Made by a program: the position numbers and the translations under genes
Assembly (NCBI GenBank): GCA_021151765.1
Contig: JAGKWR010000001.1
Coordinates: 127,201 to 191,200 of the forward strand
Direction: 5' to 3'
Length of the DNA stretch: 64,000 nt
Origin: Alphaproteobacteria bacterium
GTDB taxonomy: Bacteria; Pseudomonadota; Alphaproteobacteria; Rickettsiales; UBA1997
Shown: positions 8,315-17,236 of the stretch, piece after piece
Numbering within the stretch: position 1 is the first letter of the stretch
How the letters are laid out: every line of letters starts with the position of its first letter
Notes under the pieces: generated by a model
What the model was told of the DNA's origin: nothing
What the model saw: the letters and a program-made list of their open reading frames with translations, nothing else
The model's database searches: none

Positions 8315-8321
8315 TCTCAAT

Positions 8322-9269
8322 ATGAAAAAAGTGACTAAAAAAAGTAAAGTTAAGTCTGGAATTGCTCAGTTGGATTTAATGCCGCAAAAATCGGGGTTTT
8401 TGGGTGTTGAAGAAAAATATTTGAAATCGCCACAAGATGCACAAGTTGTGGTTGTTCCTTTCGGTTTGGAAAAATCAGTAAGCTATGGTGGCGGTACAAA
8501 AAACGGGCCAAAAGCAATAATTAAAGCTTCACAACAAGTTGAGCTTTTTGACGAAGAGTTTTGGTGTGAGCCATTCCGCAAATACGGTGTTGTGACAATG
8601 AAAGCACCAAAAATTGATTACAAATCAGTGCCAAAATCTTTGGATCAGCTTGAAGCGATTACCGAACAAGTTTTGGAAGCTGGAAAATTTCCATTAATTT
8701 TGGGTGGCGAACATTCAATCACTGCTGGTTCAATTCGTCCTTTCGTGAAGCGTTATCCAGATTTAGCGATTTTGCATTTTGATGCTCACGCTGATTTGCG
8801 CGATGGTTATGACGGCGAACATTATTCTCATGCTGCAGCTTTGCGCCGCGTGATGGATCATCCAATTTCAACTTTGATTTCTTGCGGTATCAGAAACATT
8901 TCTGCTGGCGAAATTCCATTTTTGGAAGCAAATCGTCATCGCATTCACATGTATTTCGGTAAAGATCGCCGCACTTGGGATGCCAAGAAAATTGTAGAGC
9001 CACTGAAAGGCCGTCCAGTTTTCGTAACTTTTGATTTAGATGGTTTTGATTCAAGTTTGATGCAAGCTACAGGAACTCCGGAACCAGGTGGTGTAATGTG
9101 GGAAGACGCTCTCGACATCATTCGTGAAGCTAGCAAAATTTCTAACATTGTTGGTGCTGACGTAGTTGAGTTGGCTCCGGTTAAAGCTTTGCATTCTTGC
9201 GACTTTTTATCAGCCAAACTTTGCTATAAAATTTTGTCTTACGCTCACCTCAATCGTAACAATAAATAA
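8322..9269 (+). CDS. speB: Agmatinase-family ureohydrolase
   Basis: The product is a 315-residue Mn-dependent ureohydrolase. Metal-ligand motifs are all present: GGEHSIT, HFDAHADLRDGYDGEHYSHA (with the DAHAD core) and FDLDGFDSS. In this family, agmatinase splits agmatine to putrescine and urea; guanidinobutyrase and arginase share the fold. Length and the YDGEHYSH segment favour the agmatinase group. Putrescine made here could feed the decarboxylase/homospermidine-type module near 20-22 kb, though no arginine decarboxylase is visible nearby. Its stop overlaps the start of the next gene as TAATG. Confidence 0.85.
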   Translation: MKKVTKKSKVKSGIAQLDLMPQKSGFLGVEEKYLKSPQDAQVVVVPFGLEKSVSYGGGTKNGPKAIIKASQQVELFDEEFWCEPFRKYGVVTMKAPKIDYKSVPKSLDQLEAITEQVLEAGKFPLILGGEHSITAGSIRPFVKRYPDLAILHFDAHADLRDGYDGEHYSHAAALRRVMDHPISTLISCGIRNISAGEIPFLEANRHRIHMYFGKDRRTWDAKKIVEPLKGRPVFVTFDLDGFDSSLMQATGTPEPGGVMWEDALDIIREASKISNIVGADVVELAPVKALHSCDFLSAKLCYKILSYAHLNRNNK

Positions 9270-10297
9270 TGGTCAAAAAATCTTCTCAATTCACAATTGA
9301 TGGCGTTGTAATTAAGCGTGGCGAAAGAAAACGCATCAATATTGATATGGGAAGTATTTACGATTTTACCGACGTTAAAATGCCGCTGGAAGTAATTCGC
9401 GGCAAAAAAGAGGGGCCAACACTTTTTATTTGTTCAACAATTCACGGTGATGAAATTAACGGCATCGAAATAGTGCGTCGGTTGCTTGCAGATGAGGCCC
9501 TAAAAAAAATTTCTGGTACTTTGATTGTTATTCCAATCGTCAATATTTTTGGTTTTAACGATCGTTCGCGTTATTTGCCTGATGGACGTGATTTGAATCG
9601 TTGTTTTCCTGGTTTAAAGAATGGTTCGCTAACGTCACAGCTCGCTTATAAATTTCGTAAGGAAATAGTAATGAAATCAGATTTCGGAATTGATTTACAT
9701 ACAGGTGCTTTTCATCGCTGTAATTATCCACAAATTCGTGCTGATTTATCTAATGAAATGAACCTAGAATTGGGCATAGCTTTTGGCGCACCAGTTTTGA
9801 TCGGGTCTAATGTAAGAGACGGTTCTTTGCGTGCTTCGGTTTCGCAAATGAACATTCCTATGATTCTTTTTGAGGCTGGAGAAGCTTTGCGTTTTGATGA
9901 AGAAAATATCAAAATGGGTGTTGAAGGGATTTTGAATGTCATGCGTAAAATCGGCATGATTAAGGGTGAAGTAAAAAAACTTAGCAAAAAGACTTTTATT
10001 GCTTATTCAAGTTCTTGGGTGCGTGCTACTCGTAGTGGAATTCATACGCCACATAAAAACTTAGGAACACATGTCACAAAGGGTGATATTTTGGGAGAGA
10101 TTTCTAATCCATTTGGAGATCATAAAACTTTGATAAAAGCTCACGAAACAGGAATCATTATTGGTATGTCGAAGTTGCCTTTGGCCAATAAAGGAGATGC
10201 TTTATTTCATATTGCTTGCGATAAGATTGTAAAGAAACGTAAGTCGACAAACCATATGCGTGAACATTTTAGCAATGTTGATCCAGTAAATATCTAA
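9269..10297 (+). CDS. Succinylglutamate desuccinylase/aspartoacylase-family zinc deacylase
   Basis: This 342-residue protein belongs to the M14-like AstE/AspA family. Zinc ligands appear in STIHGDEINGIEI (His and Glu) and GIDLHTG (His). DLNRCFPG is the substrate-binding signature, and a glutamate in ILFEAGE fits the catalytic position. After the catalytic domain there is a beta-rich C-terminal part with HTPHKNLGTHVTKGDILGEI, like a lipoyl/biotinyl-type barrel found in the longer members. It is fused translationally to the agmatinase gene, so a role in amino-acid or polyamine conjugate hydrolysis is plausible. The actual acyl substrate is unknown. Confidence 0.85.
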   Translation: MVKKSSQFTIDGVVIKRGERKRINIDMGSIYDFTDVKMPLEVIRGKKEGPTLFICSTIHGDEINGIEIVRRLLADEALKKISGTLIVIPIVNIFGFNDRSRYLPDGRDLNRCFPGLKNGSLTSQLAYKFRKEIVMKSDFGIDLHTGAFHRCNYPQIRADLSNEMNLELGIAFGAPVLIGSNVRDGSLRASVSQMNIPMILFEAGEALRFDEENIKMGVEGILNVMRKIGMIKGEVKKLSKKTFIAYSSSWVRATRSGIHTPHKNLGTHVTKGDILGEISNPFGDHKTLIKAHETGIIIGMSKLPLANKGDALFHIACDKIVKKRKSTNHMREHFSNVDPVNI

Positions 10298-10330
10298 AAC
10301 AGTTCGATGAAATTCTGATCTTTTGAAGGG

Positions 10331-10366
10331 TTGCATTTTATTTTATGGTAAATATTTTGCCGCGCC
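10331..10366 (+). promoter_or_regulatory. Putative promoter of the atpHA cluster
   Basis: TTGCAT (10331-10336), a 16-base spacer and TATTTT (10353-10358) are followed by GCCGCGCC. The -35 box and the TTGCATTTTATTT context are nearly identical to the promoter before tuf. Expected start near 10366 leaves a leader of about 80 bases. Confidence 0.6.
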
Positions 10367-10444
10367 TCAATTGATTTGATGTCTGTCTTTTTTGGATCTT
10401 TTCAGGCACTGTCGCAGAATTCCCAATTTAAATATTTTACCAAA

Positions 10445-10990
10445 ATGCCAAGAGCCTCTGTTATTGCTAAAAATTACGCGAAAGCTCTATTTGTGGCGGC
10501 CAAGAAGAATAATTCTATTGATAAGGTCGCTGCTGAGCTCGAAGAATTTAAGAAGAATTTTAATTCAAGCTTCGCTCATGAGTTGCAAAATCCAGTAATT
10601 TCTAAAAGAGATCTGGAAAGAGTAATGGTTGAAATTAACCAAAAACTCTCTCTTACCAAAATCACTTCAGAATTTTTTATGGCGGTTGCTCGCAATAGAA
10701 GACTGAGCATGTTCCCAGAAATTTATTCTGAGTTCTCTTATTTAATCAAAAAACAGCAAAATGTTTTGGAAGTGGAAGTAATTTTCGCATCAAAACCAAC
10801 TAAGTCACAACTTGACCAAATCAAAGCTTTGGTTGAGAAAAAACATGTCGGTAAAGTGATCGAAATTAAAGAAACTTTTGATGCAAAAATTTTAGGCGGA
10901 TTTCAGGTCAAAATTGGTTCTAACGTCATTGACGTAAGTTTGAAAAATCAGCTTTCTAACCTAGAAAAACAACTAAGCGCAGCTTTTTAA
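10445..10990 (+). CDS. atpH: ATP synthase F1 subunit delta
   Basis: The delta subunit (OSCP homologue) joins the alpha3-beta3 head to the peripheral stalk. The chosen ATG gives MPRASVIAKNYAKALF, the standard N-terminal helix of delta, and 181 residues, close to the usual 177-185. The conserved C-terminal part is GGFQVKIGSNVIDVSLKNQL. A longer frame begins upstream at TTG 10376, but that adds 23 residues foreign to the family and almost reaches the predicted transcription start. atpA follows after 23 bases. Confidence 0.92.
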   Translation: MPRASVIAKNYAKALFVAAKKNNSIDKVAAELEEFKKNFNSSFAHELQNPVISKRDLERVMVEINQKLSLTKITSEFFMAVARNRRLSMFPEIYSEFSYLIKKQQNVLEVEVIFASKPTKSQLDQIKALVEKKHVGKVIEIKETFDAKILGGFQVKIGSNVIDVSLKNQLSNLEKQLSAAF

Positions 10991-11013
10991 TAATAACACA
11001 ATAAATCAAAAAT

Positions 11014-12561
11014 ATGGAATTTAGAGTTGAAGAATTTTCCAACGTTTTACAGCAAAAGATCGAGAATTTTAAAAGCTCGGCTGAATTAAAAGAAGTCGGT
11101 GAAGTTATTAAAATTGGTGATGGTATCGCCAAAGTTTACGGTCTTGATAATGTTCAAGCTGGTGAACTTGTTGAATTTGAAGGTGGCATCAAAGGTATGG
11201 CGCTTAACTTGGAAACTGATAACGTTGGTATCGTAGTTTTCGGTGATGCTCAAAAAATCAAAGAAGGCTCTTCTGTAAAAAGAACTGGTAAAATTGTTGA
11301 AGTTCCCGTCGGTAAAGGTTTGTTGGGACGCGTTATTGACGCTCTTGGTAACCCAATTGATGGTAAAGGTCCGTTGACTGACGTTGAATATAAACGTGTG
11401 GAAGTTAAAGCTCCTGGAATTATTGCTCGTCAATCAGTAGGTGAGCCAATGCAAACTGGTATTAAAGCAATTGACAGCTTGATTCCAATCGGACGTGGAC
11501 AACGTGAATTGATCATCGGTGACCGTCAAACTGGTAAAACTGCGATCGTTTTGGATACTTTCATTAACCAAGCCAAAGCTCATGAAGAAAATAATGAGAA
11601 GCAGAAACTTTTCTGTATCTACGTAGCGATCGGCCAAAAACGCTCTACTGTTGCTCAAATCGTTAAAACTTTAGAAGATGCTGGTGCGATGAAATACTCA
11701 GTTGTGGTTTCTGCAACCGCTTCTGAATCTGCAGCTTTACAATTCTTCGCTCCATACACTGGTTGCGCTGCTGGTGAATATTTCCGTGATAACGGTATGC
11801 ACGCTGTAATCGCTTATGACGATTTGTCTAAGCACGCAGTTGCTTATCGTGAGATGTCACTTCTACTTCGTCGCCCACCAGGACGTGAAGCGTACCCTGG
11901 TGACGTATTCTACGTTCACTCAAGACTTCTTGAACGTGCAGCTAAAATGTCTGATGCAATGGGTGGTGGTTCATTGACTGCACTTCCAATCATCGAAACT
12001 CAAGCTGGTGACGTATCTGCTTACATTCCAACTAACGTGATCTCAATTACTGACGGTCAAATTTTCTTGGAAACTGAGCTTTTCTATAAAGGTATCAAAC
12101 CTGCGGTAAACGTTGGTTTGTCAGTATCTCGTGTAGGTTCTGCTGCTCAAACTAAAGCGATGAAACAAGTTGCTGGTACAATCAAGCTTGACTTGGCTCA
12201 ATTCCGTGAACTTGAAGCTTTCGCACAATTCGGATCTGACCTAGACGCGGCAACTCAAAAGTTGCTTGATAAAGGTCGTAAATTGACTGAGTTGTTGAAA
12301 CAAAATCAATATTCTCCAATGGGTTTCGAAGAGCAAGTTGCTTCGATCTACGTTGGTGTTAAAGGCTACTTAGACAAAGTTGCTGCTAAAGATGTTGTAA
12401 GATTTGAACAAGAATTCTTGCGCAAATTGAAAAGCCACAATCCAGAAATTTTGGCGTCAATCAAGCAAGAGCAAAAAATCACTGAATCTAACGAAGCTGC
12501 GCTTAAACAAGCTATTGAGAAGTTTTTGGAAATCTTCTCAAACCGCGGTTCAAATAACTAA
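11014..12561 (+). CDS. atpA: ATP synthase F1 subunit alpha
   Basis: The 515-residue alpha subunit carries the non-catalytic nucleotide sites of F1. GDRQTGKT is the Walker A loop, PIGRGQRELI precedes it, and ALPIIETQAGDVSAYIPTN is the family signature near residue 330. The C-terminal helical domain is complete. Codon use is strongly biased to a few codons, as in the pnp and tuf genes here, consistent with high expression. A strong hairpin terminator lies 27 bases after the stop, so atpG is probably fed by read-through or its own promoter. Confidence 0.97.
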   Translation: MEFRVEEFSNVLQQKIENFKSSAELKEVGEVIKIGDGIAKVYGLDNVQAGELVEFEGGIKGMALNLETDNVGIVVFGDAQKIKEGSSVKRTGKIVEVPVGKGLLGRVIDALGNPIDGKGPLTDVEYKRVEVKAPGIIARQSVGEPMQTGIKAIDSLIPIGRGQRELIIGDRQTGKTAIVLDTFINQAKAHEENNEKQKLFCIYVAIGQKRSTVAQIVKTLEDAGAMKYSVVVSATASESAALQFFAPYTGCAAGEYFRDNGMHAVIAYDDLSKHAVAYREMSLLLRRPPGREAYPGDVFYVHSRLLERAAKMSDAMGGGSLTALPIIETQAGDVSAYIPTNVISITDGQIFLETELFYKGIKPAVNVGLSVSRVGSAAQTKAMKQVAGTIKLDLAQFRELEAFAQFGSDLDAATQKLLDKGRKLTELLKQNQYSPMGFEEQVASIYVGVKGYLDKVAAKDVVRFEQEFLRKLKSHNPEILASIKQEQKITESNEAALKQAIEKFLEIFSNRGSNN

Positions 12562-12587
12562 TTTTAACTGCTTAAATAGAATTTAGT

Positions 12588-12615
12588 AAGCGCCGGTAAA
12601 TTCCGGCGCTTTTCA
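12588..12615 (+). terminator. Hairpin terminator/attenuator between atpA and atpG
   Basis: AAGCGCCGG and CCGGCGCTT pair perfectly around the loop TAAATT, followed by only TTTT. The short T-run inside an operon suggests partial termination, which would lower gamma (one copy per F1) relative to alpha (three copies). Confidence 0.7.
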
Positions 12616-12629
12616 ACTGTTGAATTGAT

Positions 12630-13517
12630 ATGGCAAATTTAAAAACGCTTAAAACTAGAATTAAGTCAGTTAAGTCGACGCAAAAAATGACTAAAGCCAT
12701 GAAAATGGTTGCAGCATCTCGTCTTAAAAAAGCTAAAAACGCTGTTGAAGCTTCGCGTCCTTATGCTGATAAGATTAGCGATATGGTTTGTAACTTGGCT
12801 TCAAACATTGCTGTGCGTGGTAACTTGGACGAAAAATTCCCTCTTCTTACTGGTAAAGGAAAGAACGCTTCATACCTCTTGGTTGTAATGTCTTCAGACA
12901 GAGGATTGTGCGGTGGTTTGAATGGTGCTACAGTAAAATTCACAAAAAACCGTGTTAACAATTTAGTTAGCGAAGGAAAACAAGTTCAAATTATTTGTGT
13001 TGGTAAAAAAGCTTACGAACAATTAAAAAGTTTGTATGGTAATAAAATTATTGATCAGCATTTCGGTGTTTTTAGAGGAATTATCGATGCTAAAAGTGCT
13101 GAAGAAATCACAGATAAAATCACGTCATTATTCTCTGAAGGAAAATTTGATGTTTGCGAAGTTATTTACAGCAAATTCAAATCAGCAATTGCTCAAGAAC
13201 AAGTAGCAAAGCAAATTATTCCAGCTGAAATTAAAATTCCGGAAGTACCGCAAACATTCGAATCTCCAATGGAATACGAACCAGGACAAGAAGAGATTTT
13301 GCAAGATTTATTGCCGAAAAATTTGTCTATTCAAATTTATAACCAACTTCTTGAAAACTCTGCTTCAGAACAAGGTGCTAGAATGGCGGCGATGGAAGCT
13401 GCAAGCAATAATGCCGGTAAAATGATTAAAAACCTGACTTTGGTTTATAACAGAACTCGTCAAGCTAACATTACTAAAGAGCTTATCGACATCATTTCTG
13501 GTGCTAACGCAGTTTAA
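12630..13517 (+). CDS. atpG: ATP synthase F1 subunit gamma
   Basis: Gamma is the rotating central shaft of F1. The 295-residue product has the paired-helix termini: MANLKTLKTRIKSVKSTQKM at the N-terminus with MTKAMKMVAASRLKKA after it, and ENSASEQGARMAAMEAAS near the C-terminus with TLVYNRTRQANITKEL. SSDRGLCGGLN is the conserved Rossmann-like segment near residue 90. atpD and atpC do not follow; they lie about 15 kb away. Confidence 0.96.
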   Translation: MANLKTLKTRIKSVKSTQKMTKAMKMVAASRLKKAKNAVEASRPYADKISDMVCNLASNIAVRGNLDEKFPLLTGKGKNASYLLVVMSSDRGLCGGLNGATVKFTKNRVNNLVSEGKQVQIICVGKKAYEQLKSLYGNKIIDQHFGVFRGIIDAKSAEEITDKITSLFSEGKFDVCEVIYSKFKSAIAQEQVAKQIIPAEIKIPEVPQTFESPMEYEPGQEEILQDLLPKNLSIQIYNQLLENSASEQGARMAAMEAASNNAGKMIKNLTLVYNRTRQANITKELIDIISGANAV

Positions 13518-13542
13518 AACATACTGACATCTAGGCAAATAT

Positions 13543-13596
13543 AGGCCACCTAAGTTTCCGATCGCATTAGTGATTAAAATTTAGGTGGCTTTTATT
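13543..13596 (+). terminator. Terminator after atpG
   Basis: GCCACCTAA and TTAGGTGGC form a 9-bp stem around a loop of about 35 bases, followed by TTTTATTTT. The loop is longer than usual for an intrinsic terminator but the stem is perfect. Confidence 0.6.
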
Positions 13597-13629
13597 TTGC
13601 CCAATATTTTCGTCCACTTCCGTTTTATA

Positions 13630-14556
13630 ATGCAAAATTTATCTCAAAAAAATCTTTGGCTAAATATCAACAAACCGATTGGTTTTTCTTCAGCCAAAGT
13701 GGTGGCAATTGTTAAAAGAATTACCGGAGCAAAAAAAGTAGGACATGCCGGAACACTTGACCCATTCGCTTCGGGGGTATTGCCAATTGCAATAAACAAA
13801 GCGACAAAAACTTGCCAATACACTACAGATGCCAACAAAAAATATTTTTTTCGTATAACTTGGGGTGAATTTCGTGATACTGATGATGTTGAAGGAAAAG
13901 TTGTGCAATCAAGCTTGGTAAGGCCACAAACCGCACAAATTATTTCGGCAATACCACAATTTATTGGTAAAATAAAACAAACTCCTTCGCGTTTTTCTGC
14001 AATCAAAATAGATGGTAAAAGAGCTTATGAATTAGCGCGACAAGATATTGAGTTCGAAATGAAAGTTCGAGAAGTGGAAATTTTTTCGCTTAAGTTAATT
14101 CGTAATAATTCTGATTTTGCCGAGTTTGAAGTTGAATGTTCGAAAGGAACTTATGTGAGATCTTTAGCTCGAGATATTTGCAAAAAAATTTCTGTTTGTG
14201 GATATGTTTCGATTTTAACACGATTAGAAGTCGGCGATTTTCTGCATCAAAAAACAATTTCACTTGACCTGTTAAAATCGCTGACTACTTATGGCGGCCG
14301 TTTTCCTGATGGCTCGCTGCTGTGTTTGCACGATGTCTTAGATTTTATGTCCGAAGTTAAGTTGGATGATCTGGATGCCTCTAAATTCAAGAATGGTCAG
14401 ATTATAACAATCAATGCGACACAAATTTGTGTCAAATCTACAACTCATAAATCTTTGCAACATCATGCTGATACCGTTCGTGTCTCGGGTAATGGTGAAT
14501 TGATTGGTCTAGCCGATTTATCGCAAAATCGTCTCAAGCCAATTAATGTTTTTTAA
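13630..14556 (+). CDS. truB: tRNA pseudouridine-55 synthase
   Basis: TruB makes pseudouridine 55 in the T-loop of tRNAs. The 308-residue product starts LWLNINKPIGFSSAKVV, and GHAGTLDPFASGVLP holds the catalytic aspartate (about residue 42). KQTPSRFSAIKIDGKRAYELAR is a further signature, split here as TPSRFSAIKIDGKRAYELA. The upstream-extended frame runs into the atpG terminator, so ATG 13630 is preferred. truB followed by rpsO and pnp is a widely conserved order (usually rbfA-truB-rpsO-pnp). Confidence 0.93.
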   Translation: MQNLSQKNLWLNINKPIGFSSAKVVAIVKRITGAKKVGHAGTLDPFASGVLPIAINKATKTCQYTTDANKKYFFRITWGEFRDTDDVEGKVVQSSLVRPQTAQIISAIPQFIGKIKQTPSRFSAIKIDGKRAYELARQDIEFEMKVREVEIFSLKLIRNNSDFAEFEVECSKGTYVRSLARDICKKISVCGYVSILTRLEVGDFLHQKTISLDLLKSLTTYGGRFPDGSLLCLHDVLDFMSEVKLDDLDASKFKNGQIITINATQICVKSTTHKSLQHHADTVRVSGNGELIGLADLSQNRLKPINVF

Positions 14557-14573
14557 CACATAAATTTTGGATA

Positions 14574-14843
14574 ATGTCAGTTCTAACAAAATCAAAAAAA
14601 GAAGTTGTAAAAGCATTTGCTCAAAACCAAAAAGATACTGGTTCAGTTGAAGTTCAATGTGCGGTTTTCACTAAGCAAATCAATAATTTGACTGAGCATC
14701 TTAAAATGCATAAAAATGATCACTCTTCAAGAAGAGGTTTGTTGATTTTGGTTGGTAAAAGAAGAAGCCTTCTTGATTACTTAAAGTCTAAATCAGAAGA
14801 GCGTTACGAAGCTCTAATCAAAAAATTAGAAATCAGAAAATAG
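14574..14843 (+). CDS. rpsO: 30S ribosomal protein S15
   Basis: S15 is a primary 16S rRNA-binding protein of the central domain. The 89-residue product has the complete four-helix family pattern, including DTGSVEVQCAVFTKQIN, LKMHKNDHSSRRGLL and KRRSLLDYLK. A terminator follows directly, separating it from pnp. Confidence 0.97.
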   Translation: MSVLTKSKKEVVKAFAQNQKDTGSVEVQCAVFTKQINNLTEHLKMHKNDHSSRRGLLILVGKRRSLLDYLKSKSEERYEALIKKLEIRK

Positions 14844-14852
14844 CTTAAATTT

Positions 14853-14880
14853 AAGCGTCGGAATTTTCTCCGGCGCTTTT
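14853..14880 (+). terminator. Terminator after rpsO
   Basis: AAGCGTCGGA and TCCGGCGCTT pair (one G-T wobble) around ATTTTC, followed by TTATTTATT. Similar in sequence to the hairpin after atpA. Confidence 0.75.
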
Positions 14881-14929
14881 ATTTATTGGTCTGATCGATA
14901 TTTAAAATATAAAATAAAAAGCTGAAAAA

Positions 14930-17227
14930 ATGTTTAATGTTGTAAAAAGAGAAATTAATTGGAATGGCAAAACTTTGTCATTGGAAACTGGAAAAATCGC
15001 TCGTCAAGCCAGTTCGGTTGTTGCTAAATTCGGAAATACTACAGTTCTTTGCGCTGTTACAGTTGCAAGCAAAGCAGCTGAAGGCGCAGATTTCTTCCCT
15101 TTGACTGTAAATTACTTAGAAAAATCTTACGCTGCTGGTAAAATTCCAGGTGGTTTCTTTAAAAGAGAAGCTAAGCCTTCAGAAGCTGCTACTTTGATCT
15201 CTCGTTTGATTGATCGCCCTATTCGTCCTTTGTTCCCAGAGAATTTTTACAACGAAGTTAACGTTGTTTGCACTGTACTTTCTTACGATTCATCTTGCAC
15301 TCCAGACATTATCGCAATGATCGGTGCTTCAGCTGCTTTGATGATTTCAGAAGCTCCTTTCTTGGAAGCGGTTGCTGGTGCTAGAGTTGGTTTGGTTGAT
15401 GGTCAGTTCGTTTTGAATCCAAGCAATGAAGAAATTAAAAATGGCACTTTGGATCTTGTAGTTGCTGGTACTAAATCATCAGTTTTGATGGTTGAATCTG
15501 AAGCTAAAGAATTAACTGAAAGCCAAATGCTTGAGGCTGTTAACTTCGGTCATCAGCAGTTCCAACCAATCATTGAGTTGATTAATGAATTCGCTGCTGC
15601 AGCTGGTAAACAAAAAATCCAAGTTAAACAAGAAGATAATTCAGCTTTGAAAAAAGAAATTGCTGATTTCATCGGAACTAGATTGATTGCTGCTTTCAAA
15701 AAAACTGCTAAACAAGAACGCGCAGCTGATTTGGATCAAATCAAGTCTGATATCGAAGCTAAATTCATCAATGAAGAAGCTGGCATTTCGAAAAATAAAA
15801 TTGGTTCAATCTTCAAGATTTTAGAAAAAGACATCGTTCGTAACGATATTTTGAAAAATCATGCGAGAATTGATGGCCGTAATCTTGATCAAGTTCGTCC
15901 AATTGAAATTGAAGTTGGTTTCTTGCCACAAGTTCATGGTTCTGCTTTGTTCACTCGTGGTGAAACTCAAGCTTTGGTTGTTACAACTCTTGGTTCAGCT
16001 CGTGACGAACAAATGGTTGAAGGTTTTGATGGTTTGAGCAAAGAAACTTTTATGCTTCACTACAATTTCCCTCCTTATTCAGTTGGTGAAACTGGTCAGT
16101 TGAAATCTCCTGGTCGTCGTGAAATTGGTCACGGTAAACTAGCTTGGAGAGCTCTGAACCCTGTATTCCCAGTTAATAACGAAAACTTTTCTTACGTTAC
16201 TCGCGTAGTTTCTGAAATCACTGAGTCAAACGGTTCATCTTCAATGGCTTCTGTTTGTGGCGGTGCTTTATCATTGATGGATGCTGGTGTTCCAATCAAA
16301 GAACCAGTTTCTGGTATCGCGATGGGTTTGATCAAAGAAGGTGATGATTACGTTGTATTGTCTGATATCATGGGTGATGAAGATCACCTTGGTGATATGG
16401 ATTTCAAAGTTGCTGGTACAAAAAATGGTATTACTGCTTTGCAAATGGACATCAAAATCAACGGTATCAATGCCGAAATCATGCAAAAAGCTTTAGAACA
16501 AGCTCACGCTGGTAGAATGCACATTCTAGATAAAATGGTTGCTGTAATGGTTGCTCCACGTTCAGAATTAAATTCAAACGTGCCGAAAGTTGAAACTATG
16601 AACATCCCGCAAAAAAAGATTCGTGATGTTATTGGTTCTCGTGGCCGCGTTATCAAAGAAATCTGCTCAGTTTCTGGTGCAGTTGTTGATGTTGATGATG
16701 ATGGTACAATCAAAATCAGCTCAAACAGCAATGACGCTATCAAAAAAGCGATCGCGATGATTAATGAAATCATTTTCGAACCAGAAATCGGTGACATTTA
16801 CGAAGGTCCAGTTGTTAAAGTTATTGATGCTGGTGCTTTTGTTAGCATTTCAAATAATCGTGATGGTTTCGTTCACATTTCTGAACTTGCTGAATACCGC
16901 GTTGATTTCGTTGAAGATGTTATCAATGAAGGTGATATCGTGAAAGTTAAAGTTATTGGTTTCGATAAAAAAGGTCGTCCAAAATTAAGCTACCGTTGTG
17001 TTGATCAAGCAACCGGTGCAGATATTTCTGATACTTTACCAGTTCGTCCACAAGTTGACGAAAGAGAAGATCGTGATGACCGTCGTGATCGTGGCGAAAG
17101 AAGAGATCGTGGTGAAAGACGTGATCGTGATGATCGCCGTGATGACCGTCGTCGTGACGACCGTCGTGATCGTGATGATCGCGGTAATTCTGAGCCAGTA
17201 AAAAAACGTCGTGGTTTTTTTAGCTAA
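14930..17227 (+). CDS. pnp: Polyribonucleotide nucleotidyltransferase (PNPase) with arginine/aspartate-rich tail
   Basis: PNPase degrades RNA 3' to 5' by phosphorolysis and is a degradosome partner. The 765-residue product has two RNase PH domains (VAKFGNTTVLCAV near the start; FTRGETQALVVTTLGSARD near residue 344), a KH domain with VIGSRGRVIKEIC near residue 565, and an S1 domain around residues 620-690. The last 55 residues are a low-complexity tail of RD/DR repeats ending KKRRGFFS. An RD-rich extension is longer and more repetitive than usual for PNPase and may bind RNA or a partner protein. Confidence 0.96.
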   Translation: MFNVVKREINWNGKTLSLETGKIARQASSVVAKFGNTTVLCAVTVASKAAEGADFFPLTVNYLEKSYAAGKIPGGFFKREAKPSEAATLISRLIDRPIRPLFPENFYNEVNVVCTVLSYDSSCTPDIIAMIGASAALMISEAPFLEAVAGARVGLVDGQFVLNPSNEEIKNGTLDLVVAGTKSSVLMVESEAKELTESQMLEAVNFGHQQFQPIIELINEFAAAAGKQKIQVKQEDNSALKKEIADFIGTRLIAAFKKTAKQERAADLDQIKSDIEAKFINEEAGISKNKIGSIFKILEKDIVRNDILKNHARIDGRNLDQVRPIEIEVGFLPQVHGSALFTRGETQALVVTTLGSARDEQMVEGFDGLSKETFMLHYNFPPYSVGETGQLKSPGRREIGHGKLAWRALNPVFPVNNENFSYVTRVVSEITESNGSSSMASVCGGALSLMDAGVPIKEPVSGIAMGLIKEGDDYVVLSDIMGDEDHLGDMDFKVAGTKNGITALQMDIKINGINAEIMQKALEQAHAGRMHILDKMVAVMVAPRSELNSNVPKVETMNIPQKKIRDVIGSRGRVIKEICSVSGAVVDVDDDGTIKISSNSNDAIKKAIAMINEIIFEPEIGDIYEGPVVKVIDAGAFVSISNNRDGFVHISELAEYRVDFVEDVINEGDIVKVKVIGFDKKGRPKLSYRCVDQATGADISDTLPVRPQVDEREDRDDRRDRGERRDRGERRDRDDRRDDRRRDDRRDRDDRGNSEPVKKRRGFFS
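17059..17190 (+). repeat. Low-complexity tandem repeat encoding the RD-rich PNPase tail
   Basis: Imperfect short units based on CGTGATGACCGTCGTGATCG and CGTGGCGAAAGAAGAGAT repeat through this stretch, all in frame. They encode strings of RDD, RRD and GERRD. Such a tract can change length by slippage without breaking the frame when units are multiples of three. Confidence 0.75.
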
Positions 17228-17236
17228 GAAAAAATC

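Noticed and set aside
10376..10444. Earlier TTG start for atpH
   Set aside because: It would add 23 residues not found in delta subunits and begins only about 10 bases after the predicted transcription start.
17059..17190. CRISPR-like or intergenic repeat
   Set aside because: The short imperfect repeats are in frame inside pnp and encode its RD-rich tail.
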